From Peribacillus simplex (lineage in GTDB: Bacteria > Bacillota > Bacilli > Bacillales > DSM-1321): 64,000 nucleotides of DNA. The position numbers were made by a program, and so were the translations under genes. Positions 19,604-29,574 of the stretch are shown here, piece by piece (within the stretch, counting starts at the first letter, position 1; every line of letters starts with the position of its first letter). The notes under the pieces are model-generated. The model searched no databases, was not told the origin of the DNA, and saw nothing but the letters and a program-made list of their open reading frames with translations. The stretch lies in assembly GCF_001578185.1 (NCBI RefSeq), contig NZ_CP011008.1:3562001-3626000 (forward strand), given 5' to 3'.

Positions 19604-21771
19604 TCTTTCACCTTCTGTCCTAATTTATCCGCCTCCGGATATTCAATCCTGGAGTGGAAGATACCATTAAGCGATTCACATAAGGAATGCTTCACGATAC
19701 TCAATTCTCTCATAGTAATGTCACATTCATCAAATTGACCATCTTGAATCCTGTCCTGGATGATGAAACTTACCAGTTCTTCAATCTTCTCTGGGGTTGG
19801 ATGCTGCATCGATCTGACTGCAGCTTCCACACTATCGGCAATGCCTATGACAGCTACTTCCTTCATTATCGCCCTTGGCCCGGGATAACGGTAAGCCGAT
19901 TCCAGTGTGGCATCATCCTGTTTTTTTGCCTTATGGTAGAAAAATTTCAATAAAGTTGTCCCATGATGCTGCTCTGCAATATCCACTATCTCTTTAGGGA
20001 ATTTGTGGCTTCGCAGCATCTCACCGCCATCAACGGCATGAGCGATGATGATATCCCTGCTCGTTTCAGGCTGCAGCCGATCATGCGGGTTCTCCACGTT
20101 CATCTGATTTTCGATGAAGAAGTGCGGCCGTTTCGTTTTACCGATATCATGATAATAACTGCCGACCCTTGCCAGCAATCCATTAGATCCAATGGCTTCA
20201 CAAGCCGATTCTGCCAAATTGGCGACCATTACACTGTGATGATAAGTCCCCGGAGCCTCAATCAAGATCTTCCGCAGTAACGGATGATTGGGATTCGAAA
20301 GCTCGATAAGCTTAATAGATGATAAGATCCCGAAACCAGCCTCGAAAAACGGTAAAAGGCCCATGGTCAAAACAGCTGAACCAACTCCAGAACCTATCGC
20401 AGCAACAGCATAATATAAATACTCCATTCTAGTATAATGGCCGTCCATGATGAAGATGAGTGAAAATACGAATGCCATATTGATTAAAGACAATAGTAGC
20501 CCTGCAACCAGAACCTTTGATTTGAAATTGGGCCGCGATAAAATGATGATTGCCGTCAATCCCCCGAAAATGATATAAAGCCCCATCGAGAAATCCAGAT
20601 TACCAGGCGTATCACCATTAAATATAATCGTACCATATGAGCCTAACAATATGATCATGGCTACCGCTAACTTATCGTTCAATAATATCTTGATGAGCAT
20701 CGCCGCCATGGCACCCGGGAAAATGTATTCCAAATTCGAGTTTTTCAGGTCTGCCAGAATGCTGACCGTTTTCATGGTAGCCATTGAAAGGATAAAGACA
20801 AGACTGAAGATCAATAACTGATTGTACTTGTTATCCTTTTTGGAAATGGAAAAGTAGAAAAAGTAATAAAAAGCTGCAAAAGTCAGAAATATGAATAGCA
20901 GCAGGCCGATATACGGGTAAATGGTAGACTCCGTATTTAAAAAGCCTGCCAGTTCAAGCTGCCTATATACATCCCTGTCCACTAACTGGTTCTCTTCTAC
21001 GATGATCTGTCCCTGGAGGATCCTGATTGGCTCCACGCTTTCGACCGCTTTCCGTCGCTGTTCCTCGGTTTTATCCTTATCGAAAAACACATTTTGAATG
21101 ATTGCCGTGCGCGCCAGGGAATTGGAAGCTTTCTTCATATCGCTATTAATGCTCATATAGCCCAATTCCTCTACAACCTTTTTCTTGGCATTTTCGACGT
21201 CACTGGCAGCGATGCGGGAGCTCATCACATTATTCACGGCAGTAATGGTTGAATCTTTCGCTATTTTCAACTCATCTTCATCCGCCTGGACTAAGGCAAG
21301 GAAAACGGATTCCTCAATATTTTTATTGACTTCATCGGTCAATTTTTCTTTTAATATGGAAACTTTTTGAGCATCCGTCTTTATGGTCCCTTTTTTATTT
21401 TCTTTACCATCATCATCATGCTCTTTATCGGGGTCCGTTTCTTTATTCACCTCAATCGCTGAATCGAAGATGGATGAAATCAGATCGACTTTATTTTTGG
21501 CATATTCTTTTTTTAATGAATATACATCAGCCACCTGTTTTGAAATCTCTTCTTTTTCCTGTTCGGTCTTATAGGTATCTTCCACAGTCTTCGTTGAACG
21601 GATTGTTTGTTCCGAAGGCTTAAAAAGCTCTACCTCGACCTTTTCCGGCTTGACGTTGGAGAACATTAACCCATACGCAAACAAACCAAGTATGATAAAC
21701 AATAACACTTGAAAAAAGCGATGGACCAACAGCCCTTTTATTTTAGTGAAAAATTTCTGGATACGATTCAA
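19600..21771 (-). CDS. pgpH: Cyclic-di-AMP phosphodiesterase PgpH (7TMR-HD protein)
   Basis: Membrane phosphodiesterase that hydrolyses c-di-AMP to pApA. Order of parts: one N-terminal membrane helix (about 17-35), a large extracellular domain (about 40-275) rich in Lys/Glu, seven membrane helices (about 280-480) and a cytoplasmic HD domain with [22 protein letters not shown] and [10 protein letters not shown]. 723 residues. It heads the ybeY-dgkA-cdd-era gene string, as yqfF does in B. subtilis. A candidate -10 (TATGAT) lies about 45 bases upstream of the start. Confidence 0.95.
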   Translation of the reverse strand: MNRIQKFFTKIKGLLVHRFFQVLLFIILGLFAYGLMFSNVKPEKVEVELFKPSEQTIRSTKTVEDTYKTEQEKEEISKQVADVYSLKKEYAKNKVDLISSIFDSAIEVNKETDPDKEHDDDGKENKKGTIKTDAQKVSILKEKLTDEVNKNIEESVFLALVQADEDELKIAKDSTITAVNNVMSSRIAASDVENAKKKVVEELGYMSINSDMKKASNSLARTAIIQNVFFDKDKTEEQRRKAVESVEPIRILQGQIIVEENQLVDRDVYRQLELAGFLNTESTIYPYIGLLLFIFLTFAAFYYFFYFSISKKDNKYNQLLIFSLVFILSMATMKTVSILADLKNSNLEYIFPGAMAAMLIKILLNDKLAVAMIILLGSYGTIIFNGDTPGNLDFSMGLYIIFGGLTAIIILSRPNFKSKVLVAGLLLSLINMAFVFSLIFIMDGHYTRMEYLYYAVAAIGSGVGSAVLTMGLLPFFEAGFGILSSIKLIELSNPNHPLLRKILIEAPGTYHHSVMVANLAESACEAIGSNGLLARVGSYYHDIGKTKRPHFFIENQMNVENPHDRLQPETSRDIIIAHAVDGGEMLRSHKFPKEIVDIAEQHHGTTLLKFFYHKAKKQDDATLESAYRYPGPRAIMKEVAVIGIADSVEAAVRSMQHPTPEKIEELVSFIIQDRIQDGQFDECDITMRELSIVKHSLCESLNGIFHSRIEYPEADKLGQKVKE

Positions 21772-21926
21772 GGAAGGTCCTCCTAAAAAATGATGTTTAT
21801 TATTCTAGATATGTAAAATCATAACAGTTTTCATGTAAATTTTCACCTCGTATTGATAAATGTAAACCTTCTTTCGTTCCATATCCACTTTTTAGCCAAA
21901 AAGATAGGTCATTTAGTCACATCACG

Positions 21927-21960
21927 AAAAATCCGCCGATTGAAAATGGCGGATTTTTTT
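21927..21960. terminator. Terminator after phoH
   Basis: AAAATCCGCC, a 10-base loop, GGCGGATTTTTTT. On the minus strand the run of A at 21927-21931 gives a T5 tail with ATCCGCC/GGCGGAT as stem, directly after the phoH stop; the plus-strand T7 tail is even better. Confidence 0.85.
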
Positions 21961-21964
21961 CTTA

Positions 21965-22924
21965 TCACTTTGCCTGCTCGTAAGCAGTAATGATTTTGGC
22001 GACAAGCGGATGTCTTACTACATCACTTTGCTCAAAATAAACAAAGGAAAGGCCTTTAACATTCTTCAAGATCTCTTCTACCCGTATAAGACCTGACTTT
22101 ATGCCTTTTGGAAGGTCAATCTGGGTCCGATCTCCCGTAATGACCATTTTCGATCCGAACCCTAGCCGGGTCAGGAACATCTTCATTTGGGCTTCCGTCG
22201 TATTTTGGGCTTCATCCAAAATGACAAAGGCATCTTCAAGCGTACGGCCCCTCATATAAGCCAGAGGAGCTATTTCGATCGTTCCGCGCTCTATCATCCG
22301 TTGGGTCTGTTCCATCCCAAGGAGGTCATGGAGAGCGTCATACAGCGGCCGTAGGTAAGGATCTACCTTTTCTTTTAGATCACCAGGCAGAAAACCCAGG
22401 CTTTCGCCCGCTTCGACGGCAGGACGTGTCAGGATGATCCGTTTTACATGTCCATTTTTCAATGCATTGATCGCCATTACAACAGCAAGATAGGTCTTCC
22501 CGGTTCCGGCAGGCCCAATTCCAAATACCAGGTCATGTTTCTTTATTGCCTGGATATAGTATCTCTGCCCGATAGTTTTGACTTTAATGGATTTCCCCTT
22601 AGCCGTTTTCGCGATTTCCTCATCATATAATTCACCAAAATACTCCAAGGTGCCTTTTCTTGCCAATTCAATTGCATAAAGCACATCTCTAGAGCTGATT
22701 GCAATTCCTTTTCTGATCACTGTCAATAGTGCCTTAAGTATTTCCTGTCCCATCGTTACGCGCTCGATATCCCCGGCAACACTCACCGCTTCACCCCGGG
22801 TAATGACGGAAATGCCTAGCTCCTCTTCAAGCACTTTCACATTTGAATCCCCATTGCCCAATAAAGCGATCGCTTCATTAGGTGACTCTATTTCCAGCTT
22901 AATTACTTTCACATCATCTGCCAT
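21965..22924 (-). CDS. phoH: PhoH family ATPase (PhoL)
   Basis: PhoH-like P-loop ATPase, probably acting on RNA; role in bacilli unsettled. An N-terminal KH-like domain (about 1-100) precedes the ATPase core with GPAGTGKTYLAV (Walker A, about 136) and FVILDEAQN (Walker B). 319 residues. It starts 3 bases after the yqfD stop, so yqfC-yqfD-phoH read as one unit; in many bacilli the ybeY-era genes follow, here beyond a terminator. Confidence 0.93.
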   Translation of the reverse strand: MADDVKVIKLEIESPNEAIALLGNGDSNVKVLEEELGISVITRGEAVSVAGDIERVTMGQEILKALLTVIRKGIAISSRDVLYAIELARKGTLEYFGELYDEEIAKTAKGKSIKVKTIGQRYYIQAIKKHDLVFGIGPAGTGKTYLAVVMAINALKNGHVKRIILTRPAVEAGESLGFLPGDLKEKVDPYLRPLYDALHDLLGMEQTQRMIERGTIEIAPLAYMRGRTLEDAFVILDEAQNTTEAQMKMFLTRLGFGSKMVITGDRTQIDLPKGIKSGLIRVEEILKNVKGLSFVYFEQSDVVRHPLVAKIITAYEQAK

Positions 22925-22927
22925 TCG

Positions 22928-24115
22928 TTAGTCTCCTTGAATGATTGGCTGTCCAATCGCTATATCTTCAATAACTTGGTAATGTATAGATAATTTAACT
23001 TTACCATTCTCTATGCTTTCGTGCAAAATTTTTTCTTCGACGATTTCATCTTCCTCGTCTAAATGCTTTTCCAATTCTGCTTTAGCCATTTTCCTGCCTT
23101 CCTTCACCGCTTCTTCCTCTGTATAACTCCGAACAATGTCTTCCTTGCTCCTTAAGGTCACCTGTTTATAAGAAATGGGCAGTTCCCATTGAAGAAAGTG
23201 AAACGGCCTCACTGTCGTTTCTTTTACCTGTTTTTCATATCCCGGATCCTTGAATCCCCAAATAGGCAGTGAAAATTCCCCCATTTTCAAAAAGTGCCTA
23301 CTCGTTTCATTTCCGTTAAAAACAGCAAACTTGGTTTTTAACGGAACATCCACTTTCGCTTTATACCACGTTTTCCCTTTTATTACTCCCTTTGCGGATA
23401 CAATTTCCTGTTTATCCTCTTTTCCAATCAGTCCAGAAACAAGCAGCTGTCCTTTTCCTACATAATCATTCACATTAACTATAGATTGTCCCTTTTCAAC
23501 GAACATATTAGTGATGATCGCTTTTTTGGAAGCTACCAAATTCTGTGGAGATGTTTTCTCTACTTCTTTAGGCTGCCGTTTTTCAACAACCCTGAAATGG
23601 TATGTCGTTCCCTTTAGCTCTACCCCCACCCATGTCAATGCACCAATCCGGTCCGACAGCTTACGCTGAATCGTATCCACATCATCAACAAAGAATTGCA
23701 CTTTACCGATCTTCACGCCCATCTTGTCCAATTCTTTCCGGATGGCATGCTCGGTTGCCGGCTTGGCATCTTGTACCTCGATGCCCCATACCATATTGGA
23801 AAGTACAAATATGCAAAGCAGGAAAGCGATCAGGCCCACTAAAAATCCGCTGTTTTTCATAACCCTCTTCATTAGGAAAGGGACACCCTTTCCCTGCATG
23901 AATTTTACTTTACAATCGCTCTTACGCATGACCTGACGGAGTTTAGGGATATCCCTAACATCCATATGAAAAATCAGGGCTTCGCTGCCGACGCGCTTCA
24001 CATCCCAGATATGCAGCCCTCTTCTCGTCAGCATGTTAATCAGCCGTTCTGCGCCTTTTCCATATGCCTTCACTTTTACATAGCCTGTATAATAGTTTGT
24101 CCATTGGTTTTTCAT
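22928..24115 (-). CDS. yqfD: Sporulation protein YqfD
   Basis: Membrane protein of the YqfD family, transcribed in the mother cell under sigma-E in B. subtilis; detailed function not established. In 395 residues there is a soluble N-terminal part (about 1-85), a single hydrophobic helix (LVGLIAFLLCIFVLSN, about 93-108) and a long extracytoplasmic domain with repeated beta-rich segments and a charged end. The close link to yqfC (15 bases) is conserved. Confidence 0.92.
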   Translation of the reverse strand: MKNQWTNYYTGYVKVKAYGKGAERLINMLTRRGLHIWDVKRVGSEALIFHMDVRDIPKLRQVMRKSDCKVKFMQGKGVPFLMKRVMKNSGFLVGLIAFLLCIFVLSNMVWGIEVQDAKPATEHAIRKELDKMGVKIGKVQFFVDDVDTIQRKLSDRIGALTWVGVELKGTTYHFRVVEKRQPKEVEKTSPQNLVASKKAIITNMFVEKGQSIVNVNDYVGKGQLLVSGLIGKEDKQEIVSAKGVIKGKTWYKAKVDVPLKTKFAVFNGNETSRHFLKMGEFSLPIWGFKDPGYEKQVKETTVRPFHFLQWELPISYKQVTLRSKEDIVRSYTEEEAVKEGRKMAKAELEKHLDEEDEIVEEKILHESIENGKVKLSIHYQVIEDIAIGQPIIQGD

Positions 24116-24130
24116 GGAGACCTCCCGGGA

Positions 24131-24415
24131 TCATTCATTGATAAAATAAACCTTGTCAATTTTGCCTTCGAGCATGATTTCTTCCGGCAAAATCGTCTTT
24201 ATGACAAAGGCGTTTCCCTTTATCAGCAACTGCCCATTTTTCAGCATCAATCGCACTTCGCTGTCTGTAAAAGCCAATAAGCCACGATGGTTTTCAATAT
24301 AAATATGTAATTGTCCGATCATTGTAATTCGCGGCAGGTCCATCATGACATCTTGCGGAAGGTCCATTGTTTTGGTCATAAGCTGTTTCACTTTTTTTCC
24401 CCAATTGCGTGCCAT
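24131..24415 (-). CDS. yqfC: Sporulation protein YqfC
   Basis: Small (94 residues) YabP/YqfC-family sporulation protein; the family is sigma-E dependent and found only in spore formers. The core LPRITMIGQLHIYIENHRGLLAFTD and LMLKNGQLLIKGNAFVI are typical. The ATG is preceded directly by a T6 run at the foot of a strong hairpin, and the GGGGG ribosome binding site lies in the hairpin's 3' arm. Confidence 0.92.
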   Translation of the reverse strand: MARNWGKKVKQLMTKTMDLPQDVMMDLPRITMIGQLHIYIENHRGLLAFTDSEVRLMLKNGQLLIKGNAFVIKTILPEEIMLEGKIDKVYFINE

Positions 24416-24463
24416 AAAAAAGAACCCCCTTTCATCTCAATGTATGAAATGAAAGAGGGTTCT
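24416..24463 (-). terminator. Terminator-like hairpin ending at the yqfC start codon
   Basis: On the minus strand AGAACCCTCTTTCAT pairs with ATGAAAGGGGGTTCT (a few mismatches) and runs into TTTTTT, then straight into ATG of yqfC. It can terminate the yqeZ-floA-yqfB transcript, but also sequesters the yqfC ribosome binding site in any RNA that reads through. Confidence 0.8.
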
Positions 24464-24544
24464 AGCACAAAATTATAAGGGAATGAAAGCCTATTTTTTC
24501 GTGGCATCAAGGATGTAATGAAAAAAGCCCGGTGTTGCACTCTG

Positions 24545-25048
24545 TTACCTTCTGGACCTCTGAAGACTTCGCTTCGCCCTTGGCGGTCCCAGCACTTCTG
24601 ACATGATAATGCCATCAATCAGCTGCTTTTTGCCAAAAGAAGGTCCTTTGCGATAGACCGGACTGCTGTTATCAGATATCGCTGATGTAATTTGATCTGC
24701 CTTCGCTTTTTGATATAAACGCTCTTGATCGTACTTCTGCTGAAGCCGTCTAAGCTCAGCAATCCTTTTGTTCGCTTCATTCTTCGTCTCATCGTTTACT
24801 TCAACAGCCTGCGTTGCCTGCTGTTCGACTTTCCTTACGGGAGCAGGGGCAGGCCTTTGCTGCTGATCCCCTTGTGACATTTCACCTTGAAGCTCCCGCA
24901 TGACCTCCTGCCAGTTCTTTTTCGGAGGCCTGTTTGGATCATCATTTTGCTGAGGCTGCTTTTTCTTTCCTAACATGGACGTTAAAATACCGATCAAGAC
25001 AATGATAAGGAATGGGTTCTTGAGAAAGAAATCAATAATATCTCCCAT
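24545..25048 (-). CDS. yqfB: YqfB-like small membrane-anchored protein
   Basis: 167-residue protein in the position of B. subtilis yqfB, directly after floA. One N-terminal membrane helix (FLIIVLIGILTSML, about 13-26) is followed by a Gln/Pro/Lys-rich soluble region with coiled-coil potential (NEANKRIAELRRLQQKYDQE, about 90-109). No catalytic motif. The gap to floA is 22 bases, so it may act with the flotillin. Symbol by position and general similarity only. Confidence 0.65.
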   Translation of the reverse strand: MGDIIDFFLKNPFLIIVLIGILTSMLGKKKQPQQNDDPNRPPKKNWQEVMRELQGEMSQGDQQQRPAPAPVRKVEQQATQAVEVNDETKNEANKRIAELRRLQQKYDQERLYQKAKADQITSAISDNSSPVYRKGPSFGKKQLIDGIIMSEVLGPPRAKRSLQRSRR

Positions 25049-25070
25049 TTAAAGACCTCCCTTCCCTGAC

Positions 25071-26078
25071 CTAATTATTATTATTGTTGTTATTGCCATC
25101 TTTTGGATTTTCGGATATTTTACTGATGGAATCGCGCATATCCGTATCTGCCGTGATGTTTTGGATATTCATATAATCCATCACTCCCAGATTGCCGCTT
25201 TTCAGTGCATCGGCCATCGCCAACGGAACTTCCGCTTCTGATTGAACAACCTTCGCTCTCATTTCCTGAACACGGGCAACCATTTCCTGTTCAAGTGCAA
25301 CAGCCATTGCACGGCGTTCTTCGGCTTTTGCCTGGGCTATTTTCTTATCGGCCTCAGCTTGGTCAGTCTGTAATATGGCCCCAATATTTTTCCCGATATC
25401 CACTTCAGCGATATCAATGGAAAGAATTTCGAATGCCGTTCCAGAATCCAACCCTTTTGATAAAACCGTTCTTGAAATCAAATCGGGGTTTTCAAGTACA
25501 TCCGTATGCATTTTCGAAGCACCGATCGTCGATACGATCCCTTCACCTACACGGGCAATGATTGTCTCTTCGCCGGCACCACCGACTAGACGTTCAATAT
25601 TGGCACGGACCGTAATCCTCGCCTTTGCTTTCACTTCAATACCATTCATCGCTACACCAGAGATGAATGGAGTTTCGATCACTTTCGGGTTAACGCTCAT
25701 TTGAACGGCTTGCAGTACATCCCGACCTGCAAGGTCAATAGCTGCACCCCGTTCGAAAGGTAGCACGATATTGGCACGTTCTGCAGCAATTAAAGCATTC
25801 ACTACGCGATCGACATTACCGCCTGCAAGGTAATGGCTCTCCAATTGATTCGTTGAAACATTGATTCCAGCCTTATGGGCCTTGATAAGCGGATTGACAA
25901 CCCTGCTTGGTATAACACGGCGAAGCCTCATCCCTACTAATGTAAATATACTGATTTTGACTCCTGCCGCTAAAGCGGAAATCCATAACATTACTGGTAC
26001 GAATGTGAAAAACACTGCCAATACGATTATGGCAGCAATCACTGCCAGTACAATAAATATCGTTCCTGAAGTTATCAC
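25071..26078 (-). CDS. floA: Flotillin-like protein FloA
   Basis: Scaffold protein of bacterial functional membrane microdomains. An N-terminal hydrophobic hairpin (about 5-45) anchors it; the SPFH-like domain follows (about 50-230), then an Ala/Glu-rich coiled coil with [18 protein letters not shown]. 335 residues, ending in an Asn run. It follows yqeZ by 34 bases; in B. subtilis this operon is sigma-W controlled and helps in membrane stress. Confidence 0.95.
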   Translation of the reverse strand: MITSGTIFIVLAVIAAIIVLAVFFTFVPVMLWISALAAGVKISIFTLVGMRLRRVIPSRVVNPLIKAHKAGINVSTNQLESHYLAGGNVDRVVNALIAAERANIVLPFERGAAIDLAGRDVLQAVQMSVNPKVIETPFISGVAMNGIEVKAKARITVRANIERLVGGAGEETIIARVGEGIVSTIGASKMHTDVLENPDLISRTVLSKGLDSGTAFEILSIDIAEVDIGKNIGAILQTDQAEADKKIAQAKAEERRAMAVALEQEMVARVQEMRAKVVQSEAEVPLAMADALKSGNLGVMDYMNIQNITADTDMRDSISKISENPKDGNNNNNNN

Positions 26079-26112
26079 TTAATGATTCATCCTTCCTGTT
26101 TCTTAAAATTTT

Positions 26113-27438
26113 TTAATTTGAATCCGGAATTTCCCGGACGACCACCCTAGATCCTTCAACTTTAACGATCATGATTGACGAACCTTTGGAAATAAAGCTT
26201 CCTTCAGTCACGACATCCACTCTTTCATCTTTGATTAAAGCTGTTCCTGAAGGCCTCAAATCTGTAAGGGCCTTCCCTTCCACACCTAATAAATCCACTC
26301 GATTCGGATTGCTGACATATCCTTGTTCCGTTTTTGTTGCATCGGTTAATATCATTTTCCTGAAAAATTTCATTTGTTTTCCAAACACCTTTACAAGTAG
26401 GATGAATACCAAAATGGATACGGTGACCGCAATTAGCAAGGATATCGTCATATGAACCGGATCACCTGATGCGAGGAATAAACTCCCCACAATCGCCGTA
26501 AATCCAAGCAGACCGATAATCCCCCCTGGGATAAAAAACTCAACTAGTACAAGAATGACCCCGATGATGAACATCGCTAACGATTCGTACCCGGTGATAC
26601 CAGCGACAAGATGACCATAGAAGAATAAGACAAGACTGGAGATCCCAATTACCCCCGGAATTCCAAAACCAGGTGAAAACAATTCAATCACAATCCCGAT
26701 TCCTGCTATCGTCAATAAAATGGGGACGACAATCGGATTGGTCAAAAAGCGGGCAAGTTTCTCTGGAAAGCTTTCTTCGATTGACCGAATATCGGCATCC
26801 TCAACCCCAAGTATACTATACAATTCCGCTTTCCCAGAGACGGTGCCTTCACTATAACCAGCTTTTTTTGCCTGTTCAGCTGTAAATGTCAGCAACTTTC
26901 CTCTTTCCGCCCCATATTCGGGAAGGTCGATGTCATCATCCGCCATCGCCTGAGCGAATATGGGATCGCGACCATTTTGTTCTGCAGCAGTCTTCATGGC
27001 AGCCAGCCAATAAGATTGGGCTTTCTTACCTGCAGCGTTCCCCGATGAATCAATCACTGCCGCTGATCCCATAGTGGCACTTGGAACCATATAGATCTCA
27101 TCTGCACTTAGGGAAATATATGCACCTGCAGATAAAGCCCTGTTATTCACGTAAGCAACAGTCTTAATTGGTGAATCGGACAGTAACTTCGCAATTTCCC
27201 CTGCTGCATCCACAGCGCCTCCAGGGGTGTTCACCTCGAATACCACAAGATCTGCATCAGCAGCTTCAGCAGTGGTCAGCGCACGCTCCAAAAAGGCCGA
27301 GAGTCCCTTTTCCACCGTTTCTTCAATTGGAACATGGTAAACGATCTTCTCTTTTGCAGAAACCACCGATCCTCCAAATGAAGACATGGCGAACAGCAAT
27401 CCAAATAAGAGTACAGATAAATAACGCCAAATTTTCAG
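26113..27438 (-). CDS. yqeZ: NfeD-family membrane protease-like protein YqeZ
   Basis: NfeD1b-type protein: signal peptide, a ClpP-class serine protease-like domain (about 40-225, with EVNTPGGAVDA and the serine-containing RALSAGAYISL), four to five membrane helices, and a C-terminal OB-fold domain. It works with FloA. The first ATG in frame would cut the signal peptide in half. The frame extends upstream to CTG ending at 27438, preceded by AGGGGGGG, giving KIWRYLSVLLFGLLFA, a normal signal sequence with cleavage near VVSA-KE. I therefore use the CTG start (441 residues). Confidence 0.9.
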   Translation of the reverse strand: MKIWRYLSVLLFGLLFAMSSFGGSVVSAKEKIVYHVPIEETVEKGLSAFLERALTTAEAADADLVVFEVNTPGGAVDAAGEIAKLLSDSPIKTVAYVNNRALSAGAYISLSADEIYMVPSATMGSAAVIDSSGNAAGKKAQSYWLAAMKTAAEQNGRDPIFAQAMADDDIDLPEYGAERGKLLTFTAEQAKKAGYSEGTVSGKAELYSILGVEDADIRSIEESFPEKLARFLTNPIVVPILLTIAGIGIVIELFSPGFGIPGVIGISSLVLFFYGHLVAGITGYESLAMFIIGVILVLVEFFIPGGIIGLLGFTAIVGSLFLASGDPVHMTISLLIAVTVSILVFILLVKVFGKQMKFFRKMILTDATKTEQGYVSNPNRVDLLGVEGKALTDLRPSGTALIKDERVDVVTEGSFISKGSSIMIVKVEGSRVVVREIPDSN

Positions 27439-27579
27439 GCAGAACGCCCCCCCTTTACCGTCTTAAACGCTGTAAGTGCCTCCAACTTTCAGGAAGATAC
27501 TTACCAGTAAAATTCAGCCCGCAACTAAAATTCGAATAAGGAGCAAATGAAGCAACCCTATACTCTGTTCTTTAGTTAT

Positions 27580-27605
27580 TACGTATGTATATGAAAAAGG
27601 TTTCA
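27580..27605 (-). promoter_or_regulatory. Sigma-W-type promoter of yqeZ-floA-yqfB
   Basis: Minus strand TGAAAC (27600-27605), a 16-base spacer and CGTA (27580-27583), exact matches to the known sigma-W consensus. It lies about 140 bases before yqeZ, whose B. subtilis counterpart is a sigma-W target (envelope stress). Confidence 0.8.
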
Positions 27606-27686
27606 AAAAAAGCAAATAAAATTGAAAGTGCCCATATTATCTTTGGCTTTGTTTCAAGAATATACGCACAAAAACCAGGAAATACA

Positions 27687-27716
27687 CAAAAACCACAGGC
27701 AATTTGCCTGCGGTTA
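27687..27716. terminator. Terminator of rpsU-yqeY
   Basis: Minus strand ACCGCAGGCAA pairs with TTGCCTGTGGT and is followed by TTTTTG, 25 bases after the yqeY stop. Confidence 0.85.
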
Positions 27717-27740
27717 GGTTTCGAGTTTTAAGTTTCGAGT

Positions 27741-28184
27741 TTAAGATAGATGTAGTTGTACTAATTTGTTTACTAGAGAACCATCCGCTTTACCTTTAAC
27801 TTTAGGCATTAAAGCTCCCATAACTCTCCCCATATCTGCTTTGGATGTTGCATTGACTTCTTCAATCGTTTGTTTAACAATTTTAGAAATCTCTTCTTCT
27901 GAAAGTTGCTCAGGCATATATGCCTCTACGTATACTAGTTCGGTGCGGACTTTATCCACGAGATCGGAACGACCTGCGTTTTCAAACTCCTGGAGGGAGT
28001 CTTTGCGTTGTTTTAATTCGCGAGAGAGCACTGTCAATTCTTCATCATCTGTTAAATCTTGTCTCTGCTTCAGTGCTTCGTTTTGAATAGAAGCTTTCAG
28101 CATCCGAATAACAGATAGTTTGTCCTTTTCCTTGTTCTTCATCGCTTGTTTCATATCATTATTTAAACGCTCGAGAAGACTCAT
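27741..28184 (-). CDS. yqeY: GatB/YqeY domain-containing protein
   Basis: 147-residue protein of the YqeY family, related to the C-terminal tRNA-binding domain of the GatB amidotransferase subunit; precise role not known. The N-terminus [31 protein letters not shown] and the C-terminal [21 protein letters not shown] are signatures. It lies 14 bases after rpsU, the conserved arrangement. Confidence 0.94.
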   Translation of the reverse strand: MSLLERLNNDMKQAMKNKEKDKLSVIRMLKASIQNEALKQRQDLTDDEELTVLSRELKQRKDSLQEFENAGRSDLVDKVRTELVYVEAYMPEQLSEEEISKIVKQTIEEVNATSKADMGRVMGALMPKVKGKADGSLVNKLVQLHLS

Positions 28185-28198
28185 CTTTCCACCCTCTC

Positions 28199-28372
28199 TT
28201 AGAATTTACGTTTTCTTGCAGCTTCAGACTTTTTCTTACGTTTTACGCTTGGTTTTTCATAAAATTCACGCTTCCTAGCTTCCTGAAGCGATCCTGCTTT
28301 AGATACAGTACGTTTGAAACGACGAAGAGCATCTTCAAGCGATTCGTTTTTACGAACGACGGTTTTAGACAT
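28199..28372 (-). CDS. rpsU: 30S ribosomal protein S21
   Basis: 57-residue, very basic ribosomal protein of the 30S platform ([20 protein letters not shown] to the end ARKRKF). I start at the ATG ending at 28372, preceded by GGAGGGAAAGAG; the longer frame is not conserved. First gene of the rpsU-yqeY unit. Confidence 0.97.
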   Translation of the reverse strand: MSKTVVRKNESLEDALRRFKRTVSKAGSLQEARKREFYEKPSVKRKKKSEAARKRKF

Positions 28373-28439
28373 CTCTTTCCCTCCCTCCGAAAACAACACA
28401 CTAACTCAAGTTGTCAACATGTTATACATGTACTAAACA

Positions 28440-28468
28440 ATTATAATATATCATCTTTAGCAGGTCAA
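28440..28468 (-). promoter_or_regulatory. Sigma-A promoter of rpsU-yqeY
   Basis: Minus strand TTGACC (28463-28468), 17-base spacer, TATAAT (28440-28445), about 68 bases before rpsU. Confidence 0.85.
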
Positions 28469-28607
28469 CCAATAAAATCAAACTTATTTTGAATATTATC
28501 ATGTTATTATCATAATTTTTCTTTAAACCATCATTCAACGGCATGGAAACCCAATTTATAGCATGTCTCCCCTTAACGGACCATAAGTTATTAAAGGGGT
28601 GACAGTC

Positions 28608-29537
28608 ATGTATGAACTATTTTTATTCCTACTATTCATTGCGATATTTTTGGCTGGTATGTCAGTTTTACGAATCGGGTTGTTCAATATGTCCGGTGCA
28701 GCATTAAAAACATTTCTCTCAAAAGTAACGGATAAACCATGGAAGGGTTTCATGGCCGGAACCATCTTTACGGGGATCTTGCAAAGCAGCTCGGCGGTCA
28801 TGGTCATGACTGTCGGCCTCGTTTCTGCAGGAAGCTTAACGTTCCCGCAAACAATCGGGATTATTCTTGGAACGAATATCGGATCCACCTTCACGGCAGA
28901 GTTCATGACCATCTCTTTGGATGGTTGGATCATCCCAGGTGTCATCAGCGGCGCTTTCCTTTGCTTCATGCCAAATGTATTATCGCGAAGCTTAGGTATG
29001 ACATTGATCGGAATCTCGGCCATCTTTGCGGCTATGAGTGGTTTTAAAACGCTTTCGACACCAATTGCAGCCTATCCATCCATACAAACGCTCATCAATT
29101 ACATAGAGGGCCATATGAGTTATGCCCTATTAGCAGGGATATTATTGACGGCACTCATTCACTCTAGTTCCGCTACCATCGGGATAGCCATGAGCTTTTT
29201 GATGAATGGGGAGTTATCCGTCGCTTCCGCAATCATCATCATGTTTGGATCCAATATAGGCACTTGCATCACCGGATACATGGCCAGCATCGGGTCTGGT
29301 AGACAAGCTGCCTTCACAGCTTATGCACATATTTGGCTAAACGTCATCGGGGTTGCTGCATTCCTGCCTTTTGTGGACATCCTGGAACGAACGGCTGCCT
29401 TTTTCACCGAAAACGAGGGGAAACAACTCGCCCATGCTAGTGTCATTTTCAATATCTTGACTTCTTTGGCTGTCTTGCCTTTCGCACGCCAATTCTCCAG
29501 CTTCATTCTTTGGGTGCACCGTCCCCCTAAAAAATAA
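28608..29537 (+). CDS. yqeW: Na/Pi cotransporter family protein YqeW
   Basis: Membrane protein of the Na+/phosphate symporter (PNaS, NptA-like) family. In 309 residues there are about eight hydrophobic helices, with the duplicated family motifs TGILQSSSAVMVM (about 56-68) and ALIHSSSATIGIA (about 184-196), the QSSS/HSSS transport signatures, each followed by a GTNIGS/GSNIGT motif. It lacks the C-terminal PhoU-like domain of longer relatives. Start ATG at 28608 has AAAGGGGTG upstream. It is the only plus-strand gene in this part. Confidence 0.9.
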   Translation: MYELFLFLLFIAIFLAGMSVLRIGLFNMSGAALKTFLSKVTDKPWKGFMAGTIFTGILQSSSAVMVMTVGLVSAGSLTFPQTIGIILGTNIGSTFTAEFMTISLDGWIIPGVISGAFLCFMPNVLSRSLGMTLIGISAIFAAMSGFKTLSTPIAAYPSIQTLINYIEGHMSYALLAGILLTALIHSSSATIGIAMSFLMNGELSVASAIIIMFGSNIGTCITGYMASIGSGRQAAFTAYAHIWLNVIGVAAFLPFVDILERTAAFFTENEGKQLAHASVIFNILTSLAVLPFARQFSSFILWVHRPPKK

Positions 29538-29574
29538 AGGCCTGACCTAAAAGTCAATGGCTTTGGGGACAATT

